Below are positions 49,590 through 58,851 of a stretch of DNA of 64,000 nucleotides, piece after piece. Below the pieces are notes generated by a model. That model saw only the letters and a program-made list of their open reading frames with translations, did no database searches and was not told where the DNA came from. The stretch is taken from the NCBI GenBank assembly GCA_964558365.1, contig CAZLCC010000011.1, positions 50,650 to 114,649 of the forward strand. The letters are read 5' to 3'. Numbering within the stretch: position 1 is the stretch's first letter; each line of letters starts with the position of its first letter. The stretch comes from CAZLCC01 sp964558365. GTDB taxonomy: Bacteria > Patescibacteriota > Saccharimonadia > Saccharimonadales > Saccharimonadaceae. The position numbers and the translations under genes were made by a program.

Positions 49590-51996
49590 CTGATTTTTCT
49601 TTGCTGTTTTCAATATCTTCTTGGCTTATGGTAATAACGCTCCCAGGGGTAACATCTCCGCCAAGCATTCTTTTTGCCACAATATTTTCAACTGTTCGCT
49701 GCACAACACGGCGCAAAGGTCGTGCGCCCAAACGAGGATCGTAGCCTTCATTCACCAACACCGTTTTAGCCTCATCGCTCACCTCCACACTCACTTTTTG
49801 CGATTCAAGATTCTTATTCACGCCTTTTAGAATAAGGTCAATCACCTGGTGTAACTCTTGCTTTGTCAGAGGTCTAAAGACGACAATTTCATCAAAGCGG
49901 TTTAAAAATTCTGGCTTAAATTGCTGTGTATCAATAAGCTCGTTCGTAAACTCTTCTTCAAATTCTTCGAGCTTTTTGCCTTCGTCTATATATTTTCTAA
50001 TTTTATCCGCGCCCGCGTTGCTTGTTGCAATAATAATCGCGTCCCTAAAGCTCACCTCTTTGTTGTTGACATCGCGCAATACACCTTCGTCTAGCAGCTG
50101 CAGCAATGTATTCAAAACATTGTCGTGCGCTTTTTCAATCTCGTCAAGCAGCACAACACTAAACGGCTGCTTCATTACCTGAGCAGTTAGGCTATTTGGG
50201 TTATCTGCCCCATCGGCAATTAGTCGCTGCACGTCATCGCTTTTTACATATTCGTTTAAGTCAACTCGTACCAGCCGATCTTCACCACCAAAATATACTT
50301 CGCCCAAAGCTTTAGAAAGTTCCGTTTTTCCAACTCCAGTTGGGCCAAGAAATAGGAACGTGCCTATTGGTCGGTTTTCGTTACGAACGCCAGCGCGTGC
50401 CCGGCGCAAAGCATCACTCACCACTTTAACCGCCCGCTTTTGATTAATCATACGCTCATGGATTTTGTCCTCCATGTTAAGTAGCTTTTCTTTTTCTTGC
50501 CCTTCATCTGCAACGCCAACTTTCACGTTCATTGTTTGTTCAATTGCCTGCTGCACAGATTTTGCCGTCACGAGTCCGCTTTCAGAATAATTAGCCGATG
50601 ATTCAAGTAGTTTAAAGGCACGGCCGGGCATAGCTAAGTCATGCACATATCTTGCGCTCAACCGATACGCTTCTTGCAGCGACTGATAGGTATATGTCAC
50701 TTTATTTTTAAACTCTGTCATAATGAGCTGATTTTGCATCACCTTAAACGTGTCTTCCTCAGAAGATTCTGTAATCATTAGTCTATTTAGCGCATTTACC
50801 AAAGAAGGATTTCTTTGCGAAATCTCAAGCCATCTCTGCTCGTCCATCGTAAGAATAATTCTTAATCCACCGCCTTCTAGCACTGGCAAAAGAAGGTTAG
50901 TTAGATTAACCGAGCCAACACCTTCTTCAAAAAAGAGCTGCGCATCATCAAGACAAACAATAATATTTTTGGCTTTATATGCTTCAACTAAGACCTGATT
51001 CATCAGCTGTTCAATCTCGCCCCTACCTGGCGCTGCAGAAATAAGCGACGAAGCATCAAGCATGATCACCTGGCGAAACTTTAGATTATTCGAAACTCGA
51101 GAAGACGCATCAAGCAGATTTTCAGCAAAGCGACGCACAAGCATAGTTTTACCGACCCCAGCAGGTCCAACAAGCGTAATATTCTGCCGTCCGCCACTAC
51201 TAAAAGTATTGACCATTTGATCTAAAATTTTATCTTGCGATGCTATATCAGCATGAAAGAGTCCACTGTGCGCAATGCGATCGCTCTCGTTGACACCAAA
51301 ATGTTTTAAAAGGGGAATCCAACCAAATGAAAAATCGCGTGCAATGCCGCCAGTGCGCTTTGGTTTTTCCTGTCTTGCAATAATATCTTGAATTTGATGA
51401 AACCACTCTACGCCATTTATTAAATCTTTTTCACCAACTTTTAGTGGTGCTAGAAGCGTTTCAAGATTTGGATTGGTTTTTGCTATTGCCACAATTAAAA
51501 TCGGTGCAGATACTTTTTCAGCTCCAATTTGCTGCTTTATTTCAAGCGCAAATTGCCATGCGTCGGTCAAAGATTTATTTTCAGCTATTGCCGTTTGCAA
51601 AAACGATGCACCAATTCCAAAACGCACGGCAAGAAATTGCCCGCCAGTCGATTTCATCGCTGCCTGCGCAGCACTTGAAAGCGTTGGCGAAGCAGAAAGC
51701 TGAGCTAAAATTTCTGCTTCAAGAAGTCCGTCTATACTTTTGCTCGCCATATCTGGCTCTAGATTCTTTAATTCTCCACTCCACCATTTAAAAAGCATTG
51801 CCGGAAATACTGCGAGTGAAGCAACGAGCCACCCAAAAGAGATTCCCATAAACAGCAGCCCTATTCCTGCTGCAATCAATAACGCAATTACAGCCAGCAA
51901 AGCTGTTTGTAATGGTTTTGTAAACAGCTTTGAAAACCGTGCTTTCGCCGCACGAGAACTAGAATAATTAAAAACTACTGCGTCCATGGCATCCAT
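49573..51996 (-). CDS. Membrane-tethered ClpA/B/C-like AAA+ ATPase
   Basis: About 807 residues. Two transmembrane helices near the N-terminus (~30-52 and ~55-75) replace the free N-terminal domain of Clp ATPases. A Clp-N-like helical region (~100-200) follows, then AAA1 (GPAGVGKT; Walker B VCLDDAQ, unusual for DE) and AAA2 (GPTGVGKT; VVLLDEIEKAHD; FLNRFDEIVVFRPL) with the C-terminal ClpB/C domain. Probably a membrane-bound unfoldase; no ClpP is in this window. The start lies within the upstream gene: ATG at 51996 or 51987. Downstream VIT gene overlaps its end. Confidence 0.85.
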   Translation of the reverse strand: MDAMDAVVFNYSSSRAAKARFSKLFTKPLQTALLAVIALLIAAGIGLLFMGISFGWLVASLAVFPAMLFKWWSGELKNLEPDMASKSIDGLLEAEILAQLSASPTLSSAAQAAMKSTGGQFLAVRFGIGASFLQTAIAENKSLTDAWQFALEIKQQIGAEKVSAPILIVAIAKTNPNLETLLAPLKVGEKDLINGVEWFHQIQDIIARQEKPKRTGGIARDFSFGWIPLLKHFGVNESDRIAHSGLFHADIASQDKILDQMVNTFSSGGRQNITLVGPAGVGKTMLVRRFAENLLDASSRVSNNLKFRQVIMLDASSLISAAPGRGEIEQLMNQVLVEAYKAKNIIVCLDDAQLFFEEGVGSVNLTNLLLPVLEGGGLRIILTMDEQRWLEISQRNPSLVNALNRLMITESSEEDTFKVMQNQLIMTEFKNKVTYTYQSLQEAYRLSARYVHDLAMPGRAFKLLESSANYSESGLVTAKSVQQAIEQTMNVKVGVADEGQEKEKLLNMEDKIHERMINQKRAVKVVSDALRRARAGVRNENRPIGTFLFLGPTGVGKTELSKALGEVYFGGEDRLVRVDLNEYVKSDDVQRLIADGADNPNSLTAQVMKQPFSVVLLDEIEKAHDNVLNTLLQLLDEGVLRDVNNKEVSFRDAIIIATSNAGADKIRKYIDEGKKLEEFEEEFTNELIDTQQFKPEFLNRFDEIVVFRPLTKQELHQVIDLILKGVNKNLESQKVSVEVSDEAKTVLVNEGYDPRLGARPLRRVVQRTVENIVAKRMLGGDVTPGSVITISQEDIENSKEKSDEEES

Positions 51997-52361
51997 CCAG
52001 CAATTGAAAGAATTAAGCCTAAGATTGGCAAGAACGGAACAACTGGCCAAATAGCGAGTAGAAAAATGCCATAAATACTTGTTGCCAAAAGCACTAAAAC
52101 GCCAGTTAAAATAATAATTGTTCGCACTAGCGCGCCGATAAATCGTGACACAAGCTTATCAAGCCACGCCTGAAATTTTGCACTAATCGAGCCATCAACA
52201 TGAGAGTTTGCCGATATCTGACGAAAAGGCGAAAAGAGCGTTTTTAGCAAAAGATCAATCGAAAAATAATCCATTGTGCTTGCCAAGCGCTCGCCAGAAA
52301 GGCTCGCCTGCCTACGCCACCCTGCACCATACCACCACGAAATAAGAGCTATTATAAGCAT
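51975..52361 (-). CDS. Small membrane protein upstream of the Clp-like ATPase
   Basis: 128 residues: an N-terminal hydrophobic start (ISWWYGAGWRR), an amphipathic middle (~25-70) and two hydrophobic helices (~75-125). Not recognised. It overlaps the membrane-tethered Clp gene by 22 nt, so it is translationally coupled and may be its membrane partner (inference). TACAAT (52368-52373, extended TGA) lies six nt before the ATG. Confidence 0.7.
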   Translation of the reverse strand: MLIIALISWWYGAGWRRQASLSGERLASTMDYFSIDLLLKTLFSPFRQISANSHVDGSISAKFQAWLDKLVSRFIGALVRTIIILTGVLVLLATSIYGIFLLAIWPVVPFLPILGLILSIAGWMPWTQ

Positions 52362-52412
52362 ATGCTTATTGTATCATTTTTTCTTCTTTCATATGAGGTA
52401 TAATAATTGGTA
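52362..52412. promoter_or_regulatory. Divergent leaderless promoters between clp-like and murT operons
   Basis: Minus: TACAAT (52368-52373) six nt before the ATG at 52361. Plus: TATAAT (52399-52404) eight nt before the ATG at 52413. No Shine-Dalgarno on either side. The minus start lies in an AAGCATATGCTT palindrome. Confidence 0.65.
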
Positions 52413-53684
52413 ATGTTTCCTGTTATTACTCTTGGCAAAAGTATCCGCGCTGCTATGCATCTTCGCGGTGGTGGCTCAACCTTGCCTGGTCTTGTTGTTG
52501 AAAAAATCGACCCAGGATTTTTAAAAAGAACTTTAAAGCAGTTACCTCAAGGTGTTGTTGTGATATCTGGCACAAATGGCAAAACTACTACCACAAAAAT
52601 GGTGGTTGAGCTTTTGGAATCTCAGGGCTTAAAAGTTTTTAGCAACCCAACTGGCAGCAATTTTACACGCGGCATTGTTAGCTCACTACTCGGCTCTGTT
52701 GATTCTAACGGCAAACTAAGTGCCGACATCGCAGTTCTTGAGCTTGATGAAGCGCACGCTGTTCACTTTGTAAAAACCGTCAGGCCTAAATATAGCTTGC
52801 TGCTAAATGTTATGCGCGACCAACTTGATAGATTTGGCGAAATTGACACCACCGCACGCATGCTTGAAACAGTAGCTAAAAATACGACCGATGGTGTGGT
52901 GTTAAATCGTGAAGATCCACGTGTAAAAGCAATTGCCAATTCTCTTAAAGACCAATCTGTTAGCTATTTTGGCCTAAGCAAAGATGCAAAAAACCACTTT
53001 CCTAATGACGACGAGCTGCATGCAAAAAAGAAAACTTCAACTTCTTCGCAAAAATCTGCCAATGATACAGTGCTAGAATCTTTTAAAAATAGCTCGGCCA
53101 CCTTCACCTTCAACGGCAAAGAAAAGAAAACTTCATTAAAGCTTGATGGTATATATAACGTTTTTAATGCTGCTGCTGCTTTAGCATTAGTAAAAGTAGT
53201 TGCTGGCAAAAATTTAAAAGAAGCTGAGCTTTTTAAGGCACTAAAAAATGTTACGCCGGCCTTTGGGCGCGGAGAAATCATTGAAGTTGACGGGCAGCCT
53301 CTTGAGCTTGTTTTGGTAAAAAACCCAGCTGGCTTTCGTCTTAGTTTAAAATCTTTTAGCCCGAAAGGGTACGCAACTATGATTGCTATTAATGATAATT
53401 ATGCCGACGGGCGGGATATGTCTTGGCTGTGGGATGTTGATTTTTCTAGCCTGCAAAAAGATGGCGCTGCAAGCGTCAGCGGTGTTCGAGCATATGATAT
53501 GGCGCTAAGGCTGCAATATGACGACGTAAAAGTTGAAAATGTTTGCACCGACTTAAAAGCTGCCTTGCGGCAATTTAACAGAGAAAATAAAAGCAAACCA
53601 AAACGTATCTTTTGCACCTACACCGCCATGCTCGCAATTAGAAAAGAGCTTGGTAAAACGCTAAAAATGGAGTCTGAAAAATGA
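52413..53684 (+). CDS. murT: Lipid II isoglutaminyl synthase, MurT subunit
   Basis: Mur-ligase-like subunit that activates the D-Glu of lipid II for amidation by GatD. About 423 residues from the ATG at 52413. ATP loop SGTNGKTTTTKM (~50), ELDEAHAVHF (~110), RDQLDRFGE (~135), the MurT C-terminal DUF1727 region with NPAGFRLSL and NDNYADGRDMSWLWDV. The Cys4 zinc-ribbon insert seen in firmicute MurT is replaced by a polar Lys/Ser-rich stretch (~190-230) without Cys. A TTG two codons upstream (52407) is a less likely start because it would precede the transcript start. Overlaps gatD by four nt. Confidence 0.93.
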   Translation: MFPVITLGKSIRAAMHLRGGGSTLPGLVVEKIDPGFLKRTLKQLPQGVVVISGTNGKTTTTKMVVELLESQGLKVFSNPTGSNFTRGIVSSLLGSVDSNGKLSADIAVLELDEAHAVHFVKTVRPKYSLLLNVMRDQLDRFGEIDTTARMLETVAKNTTDGVVLNREDPRVKAIANSLKDQSVSYFGLSKDAKNHFPNDDELHAKKKTSTSSQKSANDTVLESFKNSSATFTFNGKEKKTSLKLDGIYNVFNAAAALALVKVVAGKNLKEAELFKALKNVTPAFGRGEIIEVDGQPLELVLVKNPAGFRLSLKSFSPKGYATMIAINDNYADGRDMSWLWDVDFSSLQKDGAASVSGVRAYDMALRLQYDDVKVENVCTDLKAALRQFNRENKSKPKRIFCTYTAMLAIRKELGKTLKMESEK

Positions 53685-54403
53685 GCAAAAAAACGTTAAC
53701 TATCGTTCAATTGTATCCGCAAGAAATGAATATTTATGGCGACTGGGGAAATGTTTTAACGCTAAAAAAACGACTTGAATGGCAAGGTTACGACGTAAAC
53801 ATTCTTCATCACGAACCGGGAAAAGCTTTTCCTAAAAATGCAGATATTATTATTGGCGGCGGTGGGCAAGATTCTGGGCAAACCAAAGTGCAAGAAGATT
53901 TACTAAAAATTGGAAGTGACATTCACAAACTTGCAGACAGCAACGCACCGATGTTACTTATTTGCGGACTTTATCAGCTTTTTGGTCGCTATTTCAAAAC
54001 CAACGAAGACGATATGATTGAAGGAATTAGTTTATTTAAAGCCGAAACAATTGCAGGCGAAAACCGCATGATTGGCAACATAAATCTTGAAACAGAATTT
54101 GGGCAAGTAGTTGGCTATGAAAACCACTCCGGCAGAACCTACCTAGATAAAGGGCAAAAACCTTTTGGCAGCGTCACAAAAGGTGAAGGCAACAATGGCG
54201 AGGATAAAACCGAAGGCGCTCGATATAAAAACGTGATTGGCAGCTATCTCCATGGTTCGCTACTCCCTAAGAATCCTCAGCTAGCCGACTTTTTAATCGA
54301 GCAAGCTGTTATAAAAAAGTTTGGCGAATTCACACTCAAAAAACATATAGACGATTCTTTTGCTAATCAAGCTCGCAACATTGCAACAAAGCGCCCAAGA
54401 TAA
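53681..54403 (+). CDS. gatD: Lipid II isoglutaminyl synthase, GatD glutaminase subunit
   Basis: Class I glutamine amidotransferase of 240 residues that supplies ammonia to MurT. Catalytic Cys in LLICGLYQLFG (~96) and His in GSYLHGSLLPKNP (~190), plus GGGGQDSGQ and the conserved GYENHSGRTYL (~144). Start overlaps the murT stop (ATGA), so the two are made together, as expected for the complex. A weak terminator follows. Confidence 0.94.
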   Translation: MSKKTLTIVQLYPQEMNIYGDWGNVLTLKKRLEWQGYDVNILHHEPGKAFPKNADIIIGGGGQDSGQTKVQEDLLKIGSDIHKLADSNAPMLLICGLYQLFGRYFKTNEDDMIEGISLFKAETIAGENRMIGNINLETEFGQVVGYENHSGRTYLDKGQKPFGSVTKGEGNNGEDKTEGARYKNVIGSYLHGSLLPKNPQLADFLIEQAVIKKFGEFTLKKHIDDSFANQARNIATKRPR

Positions 54404-54432
54404 AAGACCCCCAGGGAAGTGAGGGCCTTTCA
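54402..54432 (+). terminator. Weak terminator after gatD
   Basis: AAAGACCC (54403-54410) with GGGCCTTT (54423-54430), one mismatch, short T-run. Confidence 0.5.
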
Positions 54433-54456
54433 TCAAATAGCTAAAGTTTCTTTCGC

Positions 54457-55089
54457 TTAAAGAACCTTACAGTCACTTAAATCAATTACTCCAAGAGACT
54501 GCTCTCCAATTACACCCTGTACGGTAACCGTTTGATCATTTTGCACGTTCAACGCTTGGTTTTGGTCTTTAAGATTGCATGATATTTGTGTCATTGAAAA
54601 CTCTTCAGAAGTTATGCCCTCAGAAAAGCTAAGCCTTCCGTCATTGATATTCGTAATTACAGCTGAAAATTCCACGAGCTTACCGCCCCATTCCTTTTCT
54701 GCAGCCACCTGATTAGCCTCAAAAGCATCGCCTAGAGTTTTAACCTCTATTTTTGTTGCTGTTTGCGAGGCTTCAGACTTTGGTTCATCTGATGCGCCTG
54801 TCGTTGACGCGTTTTTAGTTACGTTATCAAGTGTGTCGCTAAATATTTTTTGAGAAATAAGAACTAAACCAATCGTTGCAATTGCTAAAATCACCGCTGC
54901 AACCGCTTTGCCCTTACCTGATTTTTTACCACTCTTTGTTTGCACAATTCCAATTATGCCGAATACTAAGCCAAGTAGCGCCAATATAAAGGCGATGTTA
55001 TTGATAATTGGAATAAGTGATAAACAAATTCCAATAATGCCTAATACCATTCCCGCAGTCGCTAAACCTGATTTTTCTTTATGAGCCAT
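54457..55089 (-). CDS. Membrane protein with DUF4190-like helices and OB-fold domain
   Basis: 210 residues. Two N-terminal hydrophobic pairs (~8-50, DUF4190-like Gly/Ile-rich repeats such as LGIIGI and GLVFGIIGI), a Lys-rich loop, a further helix (~60-80), then an extracytoplasmic tRNA_anti-like/OB domain (LGDAFEANQVAAEKEWGG... to ...IDLSDCKVL). OB-fold domains of this kind occur in secreted lipoprotein-like proteins of unknown role. Two Cys in the domain may pair. Confidence 0.72.
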   Translation of the reverse strand: MAHKEKSGLATAGMVLGIIGICLSLIPIINNIAFILALLGLVFGIIGIVQTKSGKKSGKGKAVAAVILAIATIGLVLISQKIFSDTLDNVTKNASTTGASDEPKSEASQTATKIEVKTLGDAFEANQVAAEKEWGGKLVEFSAVITNINDGRLSFSEGITSEEFSMTQISCNLKDQNQALNVQNDQTVTVQGVIGEQSLGVIDLSDCKVL

Positions 55090-55194
55090 TATTACACTCC
55101 TTAAACTATTACTTATGTCAGCATTTTAACAAACCATTTATTTGATTACAAATGTCAGTGGTTGCTGATTTATGTAAGCAATAGTCTAAGAGTA

Positions 55195-55410
55195 ATGACA
55201 GACAATATTTATGCAGTAATTGGCGAACGAATTAAAAAGCTACGAAAGGTGCGTGGCCTCAGCCAAGAAAAGCTGGCTGAACGAGCTGGAATTGACCGCA
55301 GTCATATGGGTTTTATCGAGCAAGGGCGCCGACAGCCAACCATTACTACTCTTCATAAGCTAGCAAAAACTCTCAACATTTCTTTAGAAGAGCTATTTAG
55401 AGACTTGTAA
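55195..55410 (+). CDS. XRE-family transcriptional regulator
   Basis: 71 residues, a single cro/CI-type helix-turn-helix: GERIKKLRKVRGLSQEKLAERAGIDRSHMGFIEQGRR (split around residues 10-46), then LHKLAKTLNISLEELF. No extra domain. I chose the ATG at 55195, where the HTH fold begins properly, over one at 55162. Its 3' end overlaps the convergent peroxiredoxin gene by 18 bp. Confidence 0.88.
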   Translation: MTDNIYAVIGERIKKLRKVRGLSQEKLAERAGIDRSHMGFIEQGRRQPTITTLHKLAKTLNISLEELFRDL

Positions 55411-55857
55411 CTCTTTCAATGTTTCCATCACTTTGCTGCCATGGCCCATTGGCGTTACTCTCCCGAAAACTTTTACTACTTTTCCGTCTGGATTAATAAT
55501 GAATGTTTTTCTTAAAATTCCTTCTTTGCCAAACATCTTTTTACCCCATGCACCGTAAGCTTCAATAACTGTTCGGTCTGGGTCACTTAAAAGCGTGAAA
55601 TTAAGCGAGTGTTTTGCTTTAAACTTTTCGTGGCTATTTGGCTCGTCCATAGAGACTCCCACAATCTCTGCACCTAATTCTGCTAAATCGTCTCTAGCAT
55701 CTCGCAAACTGCACGCCTCAACCGTGCAGCCAGGTGTGTCGTCTTTGGGGTAAAAGTAAAGCACAAGCCACTTTCCAGCGTAGTCTTTTAATGTATGTCG
55801 CTTATCATCCGAGCCAACAAGCGAAAAATCTGGCGCAAAATATGGTGGCTGTTTCAT
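55393..55857 (-). CDS. bcp: Thiol peroxidase, Bcp-type peroxiredoxin
   Basis: 154 residues, thioredoxin fold. Peroxidatic Cys in DDTPGCTVEAC with the second Cys five residues later, as in two-Cys BCP/PrxQ. FYPKDDTPG and RKTFIINPDGKV are typical. Reduces hydroperoxides with thioredoxin. TAAACT (55864-55869, extended TGC) ends six nt before the ATG, so probably leaderless. Confidence 0.94.
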   Translation of the reverse strand: MKQPPYFAPDFSLVGSDDKRHTLKDYAGKWLVLYFYPKDDTPGCTVEACSLRDARDDLAELGAEIVGVSMDEPNSHEKFKAKHSLNFTLLSDPDRTVIEAYGAWGKKMFGKEGILRKTFIINPDGKVVKVFGRVTPMGHGSKVMETLKELQVSK

Positions 55858-55861
55858 ACTT

Positions 55862-56620
55862 CTAGTTTAGCACCATGCGGCTAAATGCGGCTAAATCAGC
55901 AACTGTTTTATTAGGATTTCGGTTTTTTGTATCTTTAAACTCTTTTAATCTTCCGTCTGCTCCAAAAGAAAAGTAGATGTCATTATTTATCTTTCCATTG
56001 CGCACAATTTTAAAACTATATCGCTCACAAAATGGCTCTCCTTTGCGAATAACTGTCGCAAGCTCGGCTGGCATTGCGTGTTTTGTGTAGCTCATGGATA
56101 AAGAAAAACCATCGGCTTCAATGTCTTCAATATTTTTTTGCACAATATGGTTTTCACTATCAGGAATATCGATCAATTCGTCTAGAAGTTCGCTGGGTTC
56201 AATCTCAGGATCGCTATTTGGATTCTTTAGCCCTTCTAGGCAACTCATTATTTGTGGAGCAAAGAAAACAGTAGGCCACGCAAGCTTCGGAGAAACTGGC
56301 AAAGCAAACTGAGACGTTTGCGAGTGAAAGTCTCCTTTATCATTTGCTGCATATGCTGATCGAACTGCAGATTCTCCGTTTGAAAAATATTCAACCATTT
56401 CGATAGACCCAGCTTGAGAATTATTTTCAACACTTGTTGCAATTCTTAAAAAACAAGGAATGGCGGGTTGGGCTGTTTCTATTTTTGCAAAATCTAACGG
56501 AGCATATACTTCTCGTTTATATGTACCGGCCATTTCACCTTCAAAAAATGTTTCTGCTAACTTTTGGCACTCAGCAATATCTCGCTCTAATTCTTGGTTG
56601 TGGCGCTTCCATATCTCCAT
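55862..56620 (-). CDS. Unknown cytoplasmic protein, 252 residues
   Basis: Not recognised. Acidic, without signal peptide or membrane helix; N-terminal helical part with one Cys, then mixed alpha/beta with an acidic Pro-rich middle (PNSDPEIEPSELLDELIDIPD) and a C-terminal strand-rich part (CERYSFKIVRNGKINNDIYF). GAGGAGA precedes the ATG. bcp lies 4 bp downstream but has its own promoter within this gene's last codons. Confidence 0.66.
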   Translation of the reverse strand: MEIWKRHNQELERDIAECQKLAETFFEGEMAGTYKREVYAPLDFAKIETAQPAIPCFLRIATSVENNSQAGSIEMVEYFSNGESAVRSAYAANDKGDFHSQTSQFALPVSPKLAWPTVFFAPQIMSCLEGLKNPNSDPEIEPSELLDELIDIPDSENHIVQKNIEDIEADGFSLSMSYTKHAMPAELATVIRKGEPFCERYSFKIVRNGKINNDIYFSFGADGRLKEFKDTKNRNPNKTVADLAAFSRMVLN

Positions 56621-56765
56621 CTCTTGTCTCCTCGGTCTGCTTAGATATTATTTCAAATATACTCCCAACATGTTTAGCTAAGCAAGCACAAGAGTTTTCT
56701 TGCTTTTTTATCTTACTCTCATCTATACTAAGAGCGAATATTTAAGCATAAGGGATTTATTTAAC

Positions 56766-57458
56766 ATGCCTCCGGAATATCCAACAGAAACTCACGAGAA
56801 AAAGAGTAAGAAAAAGCTTATTCTCCTTCTTACAGCTTTTACCGTTCTTGTTTCAGGAACAACAGCATTTGGGCTGCTATATTACAAAACAAAGATGAAT
56901 AGTGATGAAGAGCTGGCAAATAAGCAAAAAACGATCAAAGAGCTTGAAGGACGAAATGCAAATTATCTTAAACAAATTGATTCACTAAAGGCGACAGACA
57001 ATAAAGAGACTGATGAAGTGATCGCCGACAATTCATTCCGTGAAGTTCCAGAGCTTGGTGTAAAGTATGCGCTGAACGATCAGACGAAGGATTTAATTCC
57101 TGTTTACTCAGGGAATAATAAAGTTAGTTTCTCAAATGTTGAGATAGCTAATGCAGAAGCTAGCACTAACTCAACCCCTCAGTGCCTGCTAGGAGGGCTT
57201 GGGACAGTTATAAAAGCTGCGCCATCTGATCCAGTTCTCGGAGGTCAAACAGCTGAGCAACTTGCTCAGCAATGGTCTACTCAAGAAGGCGAGAAAAACA
57301 ACGTCAAGAAAATTGGCGACTCCTATTTTATCTACTTGATCGGCAATCAGCCTTGCTACAATGACTCTCCAATCAAGGCTAAACTTGAAGCTCTCATAAC
57401 TCCAGCTGCAAGACAAAATGTAATAACAGCGCTACAATCATTTGAGCCTTCTGAATAG
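56766..57458 (+). CDS. Single-pass membrane-anchored extracytoplasmic protein
   Basis: 231 residues: acidic-basic start, transmembrane helix (~18-40), a short coiled coil (NKQKTIKELEGRNANYLKQI, ~58-77), then a globular outside domain with two Cys (PQCLLGG and QPCYND). Not recognised. The ATG at 56766, with AAGGGA ten nt upstream, is preferred; an in-frame ATG at 56700 would put a false hydrophobic start first. Confidence 0.68.
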   Translation: MPPEYPTETHEKKSKKKLILLLTAFTVLVSGTTAFGLLYYKTKMNSDEELANKQKTIKELEGRNANYLKQIDSLKATDNKETDEVIADNSFREVPELGVKYALNDQTKDLIPVYSGNNKVSFSNVEIANAEASTNSTPQCLLGGLGTVIKAAPSDPVLGGQTAEQLAQQWSTQEGEKNNVKKIGDSYFIYLIGNQPCYNDSPIKAKLEALITPAARQNVITALQSFEPSE

Positions 57459-57549
57459 AATAAATAACTTCCCTGAGATAATAATTGCCTTTTTAGCAAT
57501 AGTGCTATTATTTATCTATAAAATAATGCTTACGCTTTGAAAGGATATT

Positions 57550-57906
57550 ATGACAAAAAATTTAAAATGGTTCACCGTGTTTGGGCTCATTTGGTCTGCA
57601 GCTTTTTATGCAAGCTTAAACTGGGCAATCTTTGAAACAGCCGACTTTACGCCTATGCTACTGAGCATAATCTATGGCTTTGGGTTCTATATTGCCGGTA
57701 ATCTATTTGGCGAAAGAGAAAAGAAGTCAAAAAGTAAAAACCTTAGTTCTTTATATGCTTTAAGTGCGCTCCTTACGAGCTTCTTAGGAGCAGTAGCTTG
57801 GGTTATTTGGTGGCAGCCAGAGCAAACTAGTTTTCTTATTTATTTGGCTGCAGCATATATTGTAGCGATAGTCATTATGCTTGCTCTTCGCAATTCCAAA
57901 AAATAG
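57550..57906 (+). CDS. Four-helix membrane protein, unknown
   Basis: 118 residues, helices at ~8-26, 33-52, 66-88 and 93-112, with a basic loop (GEREKKSKSKN) after helix 2. No charged residues in the membrane that would hint at transport. AAAGGA precedes the ATG. A bidirectional terminator follows. Confidence 0.66.
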   Translation: MTKNLKWFTVFGLIWSAAFYASLNWAIFETADFTPMLLSIIYGFGFYIAGNLFGEREKKSKSKNLSSLYALSALLTSFLGAVAWVIWWQPEQTSFLIYLAAAYIVAIVIMLALRNSKK

Positions 57907-57917
57907 TCTACAAAACT

Positions 57918-57949
57918 AAAAATAGCTTTCTTTTTTGAAAGCTATTTTT
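57918..57949. terminator. Bidirectional terminator
   Basis: AAAAATAGCTTTC and GAAAGCTATTTTT around TTTTTT; between the membrane protein gene and minus-strand tRNA-Pro. Confidence 0.85.
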
Positions 57950-57952
57950 ATA

Positions 57953-58028
57953 TGGTCGGGGTGACTGGATTCGAACCAGCGACCTCACGGTCCCAAACCG
58001 TGCGCGCTACCAACTGCGCCACACCCCG
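57953..58028 (-). tRNA. tRNA-Pro (TGG)
   Basis: 76-nt cloverleaf, C1-G72, loop TTTGGGA between CACGG and CCGTG, T-loop TTCGAAT, encoded ACCA; close to E. coli tRNA-Pro in the D and anticodon arms. Confidence 0.94.
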
Positions 58029-58088
58029 ATAGACAATATCGACTGAGCTATTATAACAGATAAAAAGAAGAATATGTAAGGTTTTTAT

Positions 58089-58817
58089 CTAAGCATCAAT
58101 TCGATAGAATCGAGTATCGAGCAATGTGTTAAATGGTTTCCAGATTTCTTTTGCTTTTTTGTGAGTTAAAGTATTTAGCTTAACTAAAATGATCATGAGC
58201 ATTGAGAGGCCTGTGCATAATAGCGCCTTAACAATATTAAGAATGACAATATGCTGTACGTCCATAAGCATAATGATTGAAAGCGTAATAGAGAAAAGGA
58301 TTGTCATTATCATCCATTCATTGCTATAGACCTTATTAGACATCTGCATCATGAAATTCGTTCGGTTTTGTTGATTTGCAACAACTGCACTTAGCACTTT
58401 TTCAACTTCATCTTGATGATCGCCTTTATAATCAAGGCAAAAACCAATTAGCTTTTCGTATTCTTTTTCTCCATAATCATGGTTGCGATTGCTCTTTTTA
58501 GCCGTAATATACTTCTCTATTAAATCCTGAACTTCGTTTCTTGTCTTTTTTGGTAATTTTTTCAGATTGATTTCAAGAGAAAAGAGCGCGTTAGATTCGC
58601 TACGAATTATCTTGTGAAGCTCATCAATGCGAGCCTTTTGACCACTTAATACTGGCGAAATATAGAAACCGTATAGGAAAGAGTTTACTGAGAAAAGCGC
58701 CAAGGCAGAGCCGCTGAATTCATATGTTGGTAAGTAGAGGAAAGTTATGAAGAATAGGCCAAACAAAATAAAGAAATAGTAGCTGAGTCGGATTTTCTTG
58801 AGTAATAAATTTTTCAT
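58089..58817 (-). CDS. Four-helix membrane protein with cytoplasmic helical domain
   Basis: 242 residues. Helices at ~13-32 and 36-55, a cytoplasmic helical domain (~58-160, Lys/Glu-rich, one Cys) and helices at ~170-190 and 193-213, then a basic tail. The two-plus-two layout with a long inner loop resembles DUF4239/bestrophin-like proteins, but I see no diagnostic motif. No Shine-Dalgarno is evident. Confidence 0.68.
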   Translation of the reverse strand: MKNLLLKKIRLSYYFFILFGLFFITFLYLPTYEFSGSALALFSVNSFLYGFYISPVLSGQKARIDELHKIIRSESNALFSLEINLKKLPKKTRNEVQDLIEKYITAKKSNRNHDYGEKEYEKLIGFCLDYKGDHQDEVEKVLSAVVANQQNRTNFMMQMSNKVYSNEWMIMTILFSITLSIIMLMDVQHIVILNIVKALLCTGLSMLMIILVKLNTLTHKKAKEIWKPFNTLLDTRFYRIDA

Positions 58818-58851
58818 AATTTAGATAAATCTATTCTAGCCTATGCTTACT

